Of a DNA stretch of 64,000 bases, positions 52,860 to 64,000 are shown one piece after another. Both the position numbers and the translations under genes were made by a program. The stretch comes from Lycorma delicatula. Lineage: Eukaryota > Arthropoda > Insecta > Hemiptera > Fulgoridae. The stretch covers positions 347,433,842-347,497,841 of the forward strand of contig NC_134455.1 in NCBI RefSeq assembly GCF_047948215.1, in the 5' to 3' direction. The notes beneath the pieces are model-generated. The model was given only the letters and a program-made list of their open reading frames with translations, was not told the DNA's origin and ran no database searches. How positions within the stretch are numbered: the first letter of the stretch is position 1; each line of letters begins with the position of its first letter.

Positions 52860-53290
52860 GAAAAAATATCGAATTATTAATGAAATAAAATTTTATGTAG
52901 TTTTCATTTAAAAAAAAAAAAATGTGTAATGTCATTTAATAGGCGTAAAAATCTGATTATTCGTTTTTGTTTTCATTTTGTAGATGGTTAAAACATAAAT
53001 TTAAAAAAGTATTAGACTTACATTGATTTAGAGTAATAGAGACTTTTACTTAGTCTAATATTTCAGGTAAGATTGTTGAGTCAATAAGTGTATAAATATT
53101 TGATGTTAATAAAAACTAATATTTCAGCACTTTTGTTGCTGTCCACTTTATAAAAGAATTGCAGGATCGTATCTCACTTTCAGATGAAATAAATTTAAAT
53201 GAAGTGCAGCAAAAAATGTGTATTTGTAATTTAATAGGCGTACAAGGAAGTCATGTGGTGTCCACATCAGTTTTTTTTTTTGTTTTTAAT
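52255..53290 (-). repeat. Rep-3, copy 3 (longest)
   Basis: In reverse orientation it runs from the closing motif ACTTCCTTGTACG at 52262-52274 to the opening CGTACAAGGAAGT at 53239-53251, followed by the GTGGTGTCCACATC block. It is interrupted by (AT)29 at 52796-52853. The opposite copies show the true family ends. Confidence 0.7.
52796..52853. repeat. (AT)29 microsatellite inside Rep-3
   Basis: The longest AT run in the window; it splits Rep-3 copy 3. Confidence 0.95.
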
Positions 53291-55013
53291 AAAAAATAAT
53301 TTAAAAACTAATTGTTATAAAAAAATCTTGTTAATTATTCTTACACGAACAAATTCTTTGATCCTCTGATTCGTCTTAATATCTAATCATTTCGAATTCT
53401 TTATCAAATTCAAAATATTCTTACGATATTGAACGGACTCTACTCTTTGTTTTGTTTAATTTTTCTACCGTCCATTTTTCGTTCCCGTAAAGTGTTACAT
53501 CAAATACAGATATTATTAAATGTTTTATAATACCTAAATTTATGATCTTTTCCATGAAAAAACTTTCTTGGTTTGTGAAAATCTCTTGTTGATATTTTTG
53601 TTTACATTGTATTTTCCTTAAAATACAATTTAAACAAAATTTACATTTAAATTTACAAATTTAAGTTTTTTGTCTTTTTCTTAAGTGTTACTATAATTTT
53701 TTTTCGTAACTACTAGAGATTTTGAGACCCATTTTTTTCATGTACGATTTTATATAAAACCACTTATTTATTCGATAACTCTTGCCCGCAGTGTACATAT
53801 TTACAACCTAAATAATAAAATTTGATGAATTCTATTGATATTGTGTTCGATATGAATATTTAATTGTTATTTTATTTCTTTTTGTCACATTTAATTATTA
53901 CTTGTCAAAGTTTAGAATGTTACGATTATTTGATACGAAAATTAGGGTGGGGGGGTGGATTGATGGAACGGTTTCTACGAGTATTATGTCCTCTTATAGT
54001 ACACCATCTCCTCCGATGTACAGTAGTTCGTAAAATATGGTAGGGGTTTCAGTCATAGTTTTGGAAAAAGGTAAATCATGTCAAAATGAAAAAAAATTGT
54101 TCAAATTTTTGGTACATTAACAAGTAACCTAAATAGCGCATGACCGCTATGTTGCAAGAACAAAAGTCGTATGAAGCTCTCGTTAGTCACAATGATTATG
54201 GTGCAAAGGAAGGTTCAATATGTTTTATGGCTTATTAGGCGACTTCGTTGCCAGCTTTCTTTATTTTCTGACTGGTAATTATAAAAATAATAATGTATGA
54301 AAAGGTTATTTTGTATTACGTTTTTTAAATAAAACACTCAAATTGTTTTGTTATTATTTGTCAGTTGGTAATTGATTTTTAAAAATATTTAAATTAGATA
54401 TATATTTTTAGGTCTAATTATCCGATTAAATTATATTAATATGGTATTATCGGTTGTAATAAGTGTGTATTGTTAACTAACAAGTTTAAATAAATGATGC
54501 GAGTTAAATTAACGTTGCTTATATTTATTTATTTATTTTTTATTTTTTTGGGGGTGGATGGGCAGTGGGAGAAAATATGACATATAAAATTATTGATTTC
54601 ATTATGTTAATTCATTATTATACTGATGTGGTTTCTTTGGTTGTACGCATTGTGGGTATTATTTCAGTTTCAAATTGAAAAAAAATTTGTAAATTTGTTT
54701 TACTTCCGCCAATTAACTATTATAATAAATTAAAGGTGAAAAAATTTCAATAATTTTGTTAAACGAAGATTTTATTAAATTGTCAAATGTATAAGTGATA
54801 AAAAAAAAATCATTATATTAAATTATTAATTATATATATTTATACACACACATACGATAGCATCCCTGTCATAAAGATGATGAAACTTATTTAAACAATA
54901 GATTAACAGACCAAAGGTGAACGATTCGATCTGAACATGAAATAATAATGAAAGGCTTTAGTAAATATAATAATGTATTATCTAAGTCAGCAGAATTATA
55001 TAAAATTTGTCTG

Positions 55014-55016
<3 letters not shown>
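53291..55016. other. AT-rich non-coding
   Basis: No gene or known repeat was recognised; a G-rich GTGGGGGGGTGG run lies at about 53946-53957. Confidence 0.45.

Positions 55017-55059
<43 letters not shown>
55017..55059. repeat. (TA)21 microsatellite
   Basis: Uninterrupted dinucleotide run. Confidence 0.95.
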
Positions 55060-55062
<3 letters not shown>

Positions 55063-55239
55063 TTCCCGGTATTAGCGATATATGTTGCAGCAATAACGGG
55101 AAAGATATATGAAAAAAGAAAAAAATTAAAGAAATTGATCTTTTTTAACTTTTGTGCCTTAAGGAGATATTAAAAAAAAAAAATTAATATAAATAATCTG
55201 TGAAATTTTATTTATTTCGATGGTCCCAAGCCCAAATAA

Positions 55240-55625
55240 TGTTACAAAAAGTTTTCAAAATTTTTAAAAACTTGCTTTATACTTTTTAGTCATAGTTTAA
55301 TCAAATTATTATCATACATAGCATGATAATTTGGATTATTAATTGGTTTAATAATTAATTAATTAATTAATTTGGATTATTTTGGTTAATCTGGATTTCA
55401 AAATATAACATCCGTTTTGCAGATTTTGCAATTTTTTACACCAGATCCTTAATTTCCCCCTGTACGGGGGATGTTTGCAAAAATAACGTTGGAATATTAT
55501 ATTGTCACCCGACCTTAGTAACTGTGCAAAATTTCATCAGTCGCCAATGTCAGGAAGTATATTAAATTAAGGATGCAAGATTTGAGGACAAACATGAAAA
55601 AAAAACATTGCGAATTAAAGCAAGT
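55240..55625 (-). repeat. Rep-4, copy 2 (inverse)
   Basis: Reverse-complement blocks of 18390-18890: CTTGCTTTATACTTTTTAGT, CCCCCTGTACGGGGG, GACCTTAGTAACTGTGCAAA and TTAAGGATGCAAGATTTGAG. It lacks the middle part of copy 1. No ORF. Confidence 0.75.
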
Positions 55626-56814
55626 AAAAATCTATTTTTGTCAGATGGAAATTTGCTCATCTATATGTTGGTATGTATTTGGTTTTATAACTCTAGACCC
55701 GGTTGAACGATTTTTTTCAAATTCGATAGCCAGGTGTTAATCTTTGGGGGAAAAGAATGTATTAAATTTTTGAATAAATTGGAAAAATGGGTAGAAGTGT
55801 TTTAGCCAAAATAAAATTTTAAATCTTTGCTGGGGGGGCTTTAAGAAAGAAGTTTTCTTACAAAAGTTGAAGGTTTTTTCCTAGATCACAAATTACCAAA
55901 TATGTTTATTTAATATTCACTCTCCTTCCCAAAAAATTACTGTATATTTTTCTTTTTAGCTATATATTAAAAAATTGAAATTTTTTGTATCTATATTTTC
56001 TATATCAGTAGGCCTTCAAACCGCTCTGAAAGTTTTTTCCTGTCCCACTCCAATGGTCTGCGGTAACAAAAAATATTTTTTTAAATTAAAACTTTCTTTT
56101 AGGTTCACAGTATCCGATATACTTAATGCTCCTTACAAAATGATTTAAACACTAATACATTATTGCGTATTGCTGTTCAGCAGTTGTAATTTTATTGCCA
56201 ACTTTGAAATAATAATTTTTCAAATAATTTATTTCTGCCATTAATAAAAAAAAAAGGTATTATCCAAGTAATCGTTAATTTAAAATTGTCTAATTTCCAG
56301 TTTTTTTTTTGTTTTTTTTTTTAAATTTATAACAGTAAATTTTGTTTTTTAAAATTTTTCACGTCATCAAAAAAGAATTTCGTTTTCACTAAATGAGTAC
56401 TTTTCTGTCAAATGTAATAAAGTACGGTTTCTTAATAAAATTCAAAATTTTCTAACTTTTTTTTATTCAACATAGCTTACACTATTTTGTTTAGAATTAA
56501 ATTCTCTACAAGTTTTATTTAAATGTATTATGTGTTTATTTACAATTAATAAAGTTATTGTACATAAAAAAAAAATAGGGGGTTTACCCCAATTTAAAGG
56601 TTTTCTCATATTTTTCAAAAACTACTGTAGTTAAGGTTCTGGGACCTATTTCATTCGATGTTTCAGGTCAAATCCATAAGAAATCACTAATTCTGCTCCT
56701 TAATTAACGCTCTAAAAATTTCAGTACGACCTCATTTCACCAGGGTAGCTGAAATCCTAGCGAACACTAGCCGTAAGTTACAAACGAAGCATTTTAGGAC
56801 ATACTTTTACAACC

Positions 56815-56935
56815 TGTCCGGCGATCTGGGTGGCCAGGAAATTGAACCACGTTTTCCAATCCACCATCTAGGAAACGTCTCATCCAACCCTTTCCTCAAG
56901 GAGCCAGTGCGGGAGAGCCCATCTTGCTGGTAAAG
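56815..56935 (-). pseudogene. DDE transposase shard, minus orientation
   Basis: The minus strand reads YQQDGL, then LDETFPRWWIGKRGSISWPP and RSPD. This is the block around the second catalytic Asp in the IS630/Tc1-mariner-type transposases common in insects (W-x-GRGGPI-WPPRSPD). It is cut just after RSPD and faces away from the shard at 56985. Confidence 0.75.
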
Positions 56936-56984
56936 GATATTAGGATGCCTACGCTCAATTTGTGGGATCGCAAACTGCTCCAAC

Positions 56985-57215
56985 ATGTCAAGATTCCTGG
57001 TAGGTGGAGTGGAAGAGATGGTTCAATTCCCTGGCCAGCCAGATCGCCAGACGTAATCCCTCTGGACTTTTTCTGGGTTTATGTCAAAGAAAAAAGTAGC
57101 AGACATCCAGGAGCTGCGTGAAAGTGTTCGGATTTTCAACCATCACATCAGAAATACTTCAACGAACATGGCAAGAAATCACTTATCGGCTGGATATTCT
57201 TCGTGTGACTGGTGG
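56985..57215 (+). pseudogene. DDE transposase C-terminal shard, plus orientation
   Basis: The plus strand reads GRWSGRDGSIPWPARSPDVI, PLDFFWVYVKEK, then, after a frameshift, VADIQELRERVRIF and, after another, a TWQEITYRLDILRV-like segment. It repeats the WPxRSPD block of the opposite shard and continues to the family's carboxy end. A GGACACC terminus near 57324 may be the element end. Inactive. Confidence 0.8.
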
Positions 57216-57879
57216 TGATGTGATTTTTTTTATAACTTGATAAGACAGGCTTTAATTTAATTTTTCATGTCGATATGTGTAATATTATGGGAGATAGATA
57301 AATAAAAATAAGGTATTTCAAATGGGACACCTATCATCTATTCTTTCGCTGCATCCCTGTGAAAATCATTAAATCTCTTTTAGCATGAAATTCTTCACTT
57401 AGTTTATGTTATATAAAATACATCTTCCCGTCAAAATTCGTTTTATATTATTAATTATTTATATTTACGTAATTCTTTTCTTGTTTGACGCACTGTATAC
57501 TGTTTGTTATTATTATTTAGGTTGTATATACAAATTTCGATTTAAGTATGTGTCGGCAACCCGTAGAATGTTGTTTTTATTTTGCGATAAAATGAAATAC
57601 GTATTGCTAATAATGTGTTTTATCGTAAGCCTGACCAGGTCTACTTTTTCACCGCCTGTTTGGCTTGTTTTTATCTAGTTATGAATTACGTCACATTTTT
57701 TCTTCTTACCTACTGACACAATTAATTTTACGTATTATTTCTTTTCTTTTACGTATTAATTAGGATTTATTTTATAACTTATAATTTAAGGGTATATTCC
57801 CTAACCCTTCGATATTTAATACATTAGAATATTTTCTGAATAAATCATCGTAAAAAAGCAGGCAAAGAGGTGGATAACT

Positions 57880-58690
57880 TCCCAGTCTAGTCACTGACCT
57901 TTATTTCTAATACGGTTTTTAAATAATATTGACTTAATTATACAATATTTAGAGCACAATTGCGAAAAGGATATAAAAAAATGTTTCGAAAAAAATTAAG
58001 GTTGATTTGACCCTGTTGATCAAATGACGTTTTTACCTTAAATTTTATTTGGTATTAAAAAGTATAGTTGAAGGGAAAAAGAATTCTTAGAAAAAAATTT
58101 AGTTCTCGCTTGATCCCCGTGACCAGACGAAGTTTTATCATCAAAATTATGTTATATTTAGAGTATAATTATTAAAAATTAAAACTTCCCTTAAACAAAT
58201 TTAATTTTTTTTAAATAAATAAAGTATCAGAAACTATAAAAAGTTTTTAAATATTCTGTAATTCTTAAATCGTATCCCATGGAACCACCAACTTTTATTT
58301 AACAATTCCCATTTCGTCTACATTAATATTATACATAGTCAGAGTTTCAATCTTAGTAATTAAAATTAAAAAAAAAATTATTTTAAGTACGGAAAGAGCT
58401 GAATGGGTAGCTCTTTTGTTTTTTGGAACTTAAATTTATTGGAATTCTTTTTTACTCGTGTAAGTCGGCTCAATTTGGTGAAATTTTATTCAAGAAGGCT
58501 AAAATATTTAGGATTGTGATATCCCCTTATCCGACGTGGTCAAAATTCAGACCGAAAGTAGTATATATAAAGCCAATTTTTTTATTTATTTGATCATTGG
58601 GTTTTCAAAGATATGAAGTTTAGGAATGATGTTGAATATCACCTACCGCTAAATCAAATTGACCTAAAAGTTTGAACTTTTAAATAATTT
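57880..58690. repeat. Rep-5, copy 2
   Basis: Ordered blocks match 22020-22800 (AAGTATCAGAAACTATAAAA, TTTCGTCTACATT, ATTTTAAGTACGG, TTTATTGGAATTC, GATGTTGAATAT). Highly diverged; it directly abuts the LINE fossil at 58705. Confidence 0.55.
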
Positions 58691-58704
58691 TATAAGCACT
58701 AAAG

Positions 58705-59440
58705 AATGTATACTAGAAGATAAAATGCATAAGGTTTGTTGATGATATAATAATTCTTGATGTGTACGTTCACACACGCGCTTCATGGATTAACAGGCCT
58801 GGAAGATGGATTGTAAGGGAATAGAATGAAAATAAATGTAGGAAAAATTAAAGGAATGGAAGTAAACAACAGAGAACATTTAGTGATAAGGGTATGTGAA
58901 AGAAGAACAAAAAAAGTAAAACATTACAGATATTTGGGAACTATGATGATAGAGGACTGGAAGAGCACAATGGAAGTAAGAGGAATGATAGTGACGGCAA
59001 AGGAAGCCTTCAGTAAGAAGGAGGAATTACTGTGCATTAAAAGTTCTGGTGTTAGAGTTAAGGACGAGTGTATGGAGTGTCTTGTTTGGAAATGAAGCAT
59101 AGACAATGCGAAAGAGGGAGAGGGACTGGATTGAGGTTTTTGAGATGTGAATATGGAGAAAGCAGGACGGTTGAATAAAGTATGGAACGAGGAGGTAATG
59201 AATAGAATTAAAGAAGAAAGAGCATTTATGCGGGAAGTACGCAAAAGAAAAGGAAACTGGTTAAGACATGTGGTTAGAGGAAGTGAAATGTTGACAACTC
59301 CATTTCAAGGGTCGGTAGAAGGAAAAAAAGAAGGGGAGATGAAGATTGGAAACCTGGAGACAGAGGAGGAAGCTTGGGGTAGAATTGGATGTAGAGAGCA
59401 ATGGCGTAAGCGACCTGCCGCCAGGTGCTTTGATAATCAT
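58705..59440 (+). pseudogene. LINE reverse transcriptase C-terminal fossil
   Basis: The plus strand near 58735 reads IRFVDDIIIL, where the catalytic box of the 8690 copy is FADD. Then follow MKINVGKIKGMEV, HYRYLGTMMIEDWKSTMEV, AKEAFSKKEELL, NEEVMNRIKEERAFMREVRK and RKGNWLRHVVRGSEML, in frames that shift. This is the same non-LTR family as 8690-9800 and covers the thumb and carboxy-terminal domain better. Stops and frameshifts show it is dead. Confidence 0.8.
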
Positions 59441-59495
59441 GAATAAGCACTCATAGTTTCATCTTATAAAGCCCGAAAACCACCCCTGTCCTTCT

Positions 59496-60140
59496 ACTTT
59501 CCCGTCTAGATAGCGCTATAGCAGAGCTTTAGCTCTACAAGGGAAAGTATTGTAATCGGATCAATTTAGACATATGCGGGTTTCACCGGATCTTAACGTT
59601 TTGGCAACCCAAAAAACTGGATGGAAATTTTCCGGATGATAATGTACGTGTGTGTGTTATGTGTTGCCTTCTAAATCACCTCATTTATCCGGAATTACTG
59701 GACCGATTTTGACCAAACTTGATCAGATTACTTCTGTATATGGGGCATTGATGGCGTTAAGTATTCAACTTGAAAGGTCAAGGGGGTGAGGCTGTAGTGC
59801 AAGGTCACCCTCAGCATTTCGAGATTTCGTCTAATTAAGATCATATTTTTCTTAGGCACATTTAATAACGATTAAAAAAGAACAATATTTGCCAAAAAGA
59901 ATTTGTGTAAAATCGTACCTCCCACCCCAAAAAATGCTCTAAACTAGCGACTAAGCGGGCATACTGAGGCAGAATGTGTCCGCTTACAGCAGCGCTAGTG
60001 TCGCCGTTCGCCATCTTGTAATTTCCCTTTTCGATGTGGAAAATTTCTTTTTCCCTGTGCGAAATTTCTTTTTCCCTGGTCCTCTTGGACCGGATAATTT
60101 GAAATTCCACATGATTGTCAACCAAATTATTTTTTACACT
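59496..60140 (+). repeat. Rep-1, long subtype, copy 4 (3'-truncated)
   Basis: It starts ACTTTCCCGTCTAGATAGCG with a small internal duplication of the GCTATAGC/AGCTTTAGCTC part. It carries the extra module TAAGCGGGCATACTGAG to TTGGACCGG (59950-60095). It stops at ACCAAATTATTTTTTACACT, and a fresh 5' Rep-1 end follows at 60141. Confidence 0.8.
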
Positions 60141-60176
60141 TTTTACTTTCCCGTCTAGATAGCGCTATAGCTCTAA
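60141..60176 (+). repeat. Rep-1 5'-end fragment
   Basis: TTTACTTTCCCGTCTAGATA and GCGCTATAGCTCTAAT repeat the family's first 35 bp directly after the truncated copy 4, as in a tandem or nested arrangement. Confidence 0.7.
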
Positions 60177-62722
60177 TTTTAATTTTGTTAAAAGTTAAAT
60201 GCCTTCAATTTATAAATACGTATAAATTTTTTGAGCTACTTTTTAAAGAATTAATGTATAGCGAGTCCACGATGTTAATCAAATTTCAGGCCAGCACACG
60301 TACATATTTACGTAACTTCCGGTAATTTTTTTGGTGTTGTTTTTGGTCTAAGAGATCTTGAAAGGTCGACATTTGCGTCTAATACCCAAAACGTTGACCG
60401 ATCGCTTTACTTTCCTTTATATCACTGTTTCTGTAGCAGCAATAGAAATATAACCGGAAATGGGAAAATTCAATAAATACCAAACCAAAGCTTATCCCTT
60501 TTATATTAGTTTACAAAGATCATTTTTAAACAGTTGTAAATTTAACTTTAAAATTCTCGAAAAAAGCAAGAAATATGATTTTTGCGTCCTTTTTTTGTAA
60601 AATTTAATTAATGTGAAATAAAATTGTTTCGATACTGTATCAGGGTATAGAAATTGCAATTCTTTTTTTTAAGTCTGGCATTACCAAAATATTGGACGAA
60701 ACGACATTAAACTTTACGAAGGATCTAGGCGGGTCATATTTTTACATACGTAAACCGCATATTTTGCAAAACGTTTTTTTCAGAGTTTTAAGCCCAGAAA
60801 TAGATTACAAAAAAAGGCCGATAAGTATTATTTTCCACGTTTATGCGTTGTACATTATTCTTTTAGAAAGTTCTTTACAAATTAATAAAGCTTTGCTTTA
60901 GTTAAATTGCTTTTTTTTAGTCATTTATTGAAAAATTATTGCAGTTTAAGTTCGGGTGTATTTTTAATTTCCCTGTAAATAGTTGTATTGGTGAAGAAGT
61001 AATCGGGCGTGTACTTAATTTAATAACAGTAAAAATGTATCCGCCTGGATTGTAACGAGAGTTAGCCTCAATTATATTTTAAGTAAGTTCATCAGTTGTA
61101 ATGACTCAAATACGGGATTATGAAACACAGATAACACTAAATGTCCTGGCTGATTGAATCATATACGCCAAACTCAAACTGCTTAACCTAGGTAGTTGCA
61201 TTGTTTTTATAACGTAAGAAAAGGGGTAGTACGTTTTAATGAAAATGATAAATCTCGGGAATCGAATCGGTTGCTGTCGTGAAAAATGATATATAAACAC
61301 ATTCTTGTGAAAATAAAATTAAAACTGTTTAAACTGAGGGAAAAAAGTTTAATGAGAATCTTATAACTCATGATCCGAAGGTGTTAACAGTCTTGAAGGT
61401 TGACGGTTGAAGGTTGAAGGTTGATTTATATACACTTCTGAAATTAGAATTATAAATGTTTTAACATTTTTCAAAAATCGAGTTCGGGGTTGGCAAAAAG
61501 GGAATTGAATTAAGTAAATAAATTAATTTACCGATATGCTCGTTAAAATAGCAACCGTTAAATTATGTGGTAGGATTAGAAAAAAAAATTGAATATTTCG
61601 TGGAAAACTTATTCTAGGTACAAATCCAAGCGAGCGAAACCACAGGCAAGAAACATTATGAGATATAAGCCTATCAGGGTATAGAAAGAGTACATGTTAA
61701 ACAACCCATAATTATAAAGGAATAACCGATCGCTACGCTTCATGACAAACGGCATGTATACACTGCCCTTGTTTAATTATTTTCTGGCCTGTGAAATAGT
61801 GATTGTTTACACTCTTTAATTCATTTGATTTAGTAGGTCTTAGAGATTTAAGTGGTCCTAATTATTATACTATTAAATAAATATTACAATTTTTAATTTA
61901 TATTGACGAAATATATTTACAGATTAATGAAAGTGTTTGAACCACATTACTGTGGCAAATGAATTTTTAATAGTTTTTTATGTTTTTTTAATAGTTAAAT
62001 TATTTGCAAAGTCTTTAAGAGTAACAATTAATTTAATGAATTAAATTGATGGCTGTATCGTGGAACAAGATCGAATAAAAACCTTGACATTGACAGATAA
62101 CTATGAATAGAACAAGGTCTTGGTTTCGTTGTCGGGCTATTAACGTCTCTTGTTGGAACTGAGGGGCGAGCGAAGTTTTACAATTCTTTTTTACGCATCA
62201 CTTTTTTTCTCGAATTACAAAGTTGACGTTTCGTAGTTATACGACGTGACAGCAAATTAGTGAGTCATTATTGTCTGTGCACTGTGTATATGTGTACATA
62301 CACATGCACGTACCCGCGTGAATATTTCTTTTTTTGGCGGTTGTGAGACGTCATAAACTTTGTTTTTATTATTAATTTATCTTGCTATATAAATCACTTA
62401 ATATTTCTAGGTTTTCTTTTAACTGTTTGCTTCTTCTTCTTTACTCGCTTTAACTCCCTTTAGTTTCATCATATTTTTAACATTCTCTCTCGCTCGCTCT
62501 TTCCATAGTTCCGTATCGGGTAACAATTTTTTTTCCTAGTATAGATTTATTTGTTATCAGTATTAATGGAACGATTTAAATTTATCTTTGATTCCTATAT
62601 AATTAAATTTAAAAGATTTTGATTTGTACCTTTTATAATTTATTTTTTTTGTCTTAGTTGTTTTTATTTTATTTTTTGTTTATGTTTATTTTATGTTTTT
62701 ATATTATTTTTTGTAGTCTTTT
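60177..62722. other. Non-coding, no element recognised
   Basis: Short frames only (for example a 69-codon frame at 60692-60901 without family features). A three-fold GGTTGA-type repeat lies near 61397-61422. Confidence 0.45.
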
Positions 62723-62900
62723 ACTTTTCGGTCTAGATAGCGCTAGCAGATAGCTTTAGAAGGAAAACTATTGTAATCGGTCCAATTTAGACACATGCGG
62801 ATTTCACCGGATCTTGACGTTTTGACACTTTAGGAACTAAAAAAACCGGATGGAAATTTTCCGGATGTTAATGTTCTCTCTCTCTCTCTCTCTCTCTCTC

Positions 62901-62976
<76 letters not shown>

Positions 62977-63845
62977 AAATCATCTTATTTGTCCGAAACT
63001 ACTGGGCCGATTTTGATCAAACTTGATCAGATTACTTCTATATATATGGCATAGATACCAATCAATATTCATTCACCTTAAAAGGTCAAGGGGTGAGGCT
63101 GCAGAGTAAGGTCACCCTTAGTATACCGATATTTCCCCTAATTAAGGTCATGTTTTTCTTAGGCACAGTTGTTAACGATTAAAAATAACAATGTTTGCAA
63201 AAATAATTGTGAAAAATCGTACTCCCACCCCAAAAATGCCCTAAACTAGAGGCTAAGTTGGCATACTGAGTCAGTAGTACCCCCTGTCACCACAAGAAGC
63301 GCTAGCGTCGCAGTCAACCGTCTTGGAATTTCCCTTTTTCTATCGTTCTCTTGGACCGGGAAATTTGGAATACCACAGGGTTGCAAACCAAATTATTTTT
63401 TACACTTTAAACATTTCTAAGGTTGGTAGCACTGACATACAGCTGTGGCAGTCGTCTGCTATATTGTGATAGTACAGGTGAGCGGTAGAATTAAATAAAT
63501 GCATTTAAAGCGTAAAAAAGTAACTCCGTTTGGCCGGGTGTTGTACTCGATCGCCCGGTTGACTCGGTACCTGGTGTGTTAAGCCTCAAGATAAACCGTT
63601 TTCCTGACCGTATAAGCGCAGTTTGTTCTATGTTAGTTGAGAAATTATATTAGTTTAGTTAGTGTCGACCGTTGCCGCTAGTACCGACACACCCGCGCGA
63701 ATTAAATATGGTATGCGCACGCGCTTTAGTTAGAATCATTGGATTAAATAAACGAAAGAATATTATATGTAAATAAAATGACAAATATTTTAAATTAATT
63801 AAGTTGTGTATGTAAGCCGTGCATCAGAAACAACACACAGTTATA
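62723..63845 (+). repeat. Rep-1, long subtype, copy 5 (full length)
   Basis: It starts ACTTTTCGGTCTAGATAGCG and ends GCATCAGAAACAACACACAG. It is the longest copy at about 1.12 kb, owing to the extra module (about 63240-63450) and a (TC)13-(TG)35 expansion at 62875-62973, where other copies have a short GT/GC run. No ORF. Confidence 0.85.
62875..62973. repeat. (TC)13-(TG)35 microsatellite inside Rep-1
   Basis: Compound run placed exactly after ATGTTAATGTTC, the point where other Rep-1 copies have GTGTG or GCGCG stretches. Confidence 0.95.
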
Positions 63846-64000
63846 GTCATAAAAAATTGTTCCATGTACAATTCCACAAACAGAAAAAATCAAAATTCTA
63901 TTATATACACAATGTTCAGAATTTTATGTAGATCAAGAATATATACAATTTATATTACCTAAAACCACTATAAAAATAATAAAAGCTATAAAGTATTATA

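Noticed and set aside
57406..57678. A 90-codon plus-strand hydrophobic frame
   Set aside because: AT-rich, no family resemblance, no splice or promoter context; chance frame.
59862..60125. Minus-strand 87-codon frame with charged repeats
   Set aside because: It lies entirely in Rep-1 copy 4 and depends on a local TTTCCCTTTTTC-type repeat; other copies do not keep it.
1..64000. CRISPR arrays, bacterial operons or defence systems
   Set aside because: Introns, SINEs, LINEs and an insect transporter gene show a eukaryotic chromosome; no regularly spaced repeats occur.

Overview
This is an AT-rich animal nuclear window, almost certainly from an insect. A hemipteran such as a planthopper or leafhopper is my guess from the repeat types and large introns; it is not proven. 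It is gene-poor: one nearly fully readable gene, one orphan exon of a second gene, and many decayed mobile elements and microsatellites. I see no operons, CRISPR arrays, phage or bacterial systems.

Main gene: a facilitated trehalose transporter (Tret1) on the minus strand, 12746-47894. Nine coding exons join with matching splice phases into a 668-residue long isoform: 51, 552, 123, 124, 174, 135, 242, 307 and 299 nt, reading from 47894 down to 12746. The 16-kb intron between the second and third exons hides an alternative first exon at 28501-28590. It encodes the short-isoform amino terminus ([10 protein letters not shown]...), gives a 497-residue protein, and has its own TATA/initiator promoter near 28857-28888. 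The long isoform has a candidate TATA promoter at 48150-48160. The gene therefore has the two-promoter, long/short architecture known for fly Tret1-1.

Left edge (34-163, plus): first coding exon of the RING-box protein Roc2/RNF7, with a perfect splice donor. No downstream exon was found. The gene may continue past the window, which would place Tret1 antisense inside its first intron, or this may be a stray exon.

Repeats by region. 4-13 kb: a tRNA-headed SINE, a LINE tail with target-site duplication, a perfect 26-bp hairpin, one copy of a dispersed family (Rep-1), a LINE reverse-transcriptase fossil and a Tc1-like shard. 13-48 kb (Tret1 introns): more Rep-1 and SINE copies, a MITE-like palindrome, a direct repeat pair at 34.2/36.6 kb around a small unknown ORF, a Rep-3 copy, a dead mariner transposase at 44.2-45.2 kb, and two further tRNA-like SINEs. 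48-64 kb: only repeats, including two Rep-3 copies, two DDE transposase shards in opposite orientation at 56.8-57.2 kb, a second LINE fossil at 58.7-59.4 kb and the longest Rep-1 copies.

Rep-1 to Rep-6 are names I gave to families recognised by comparing copies within this window.
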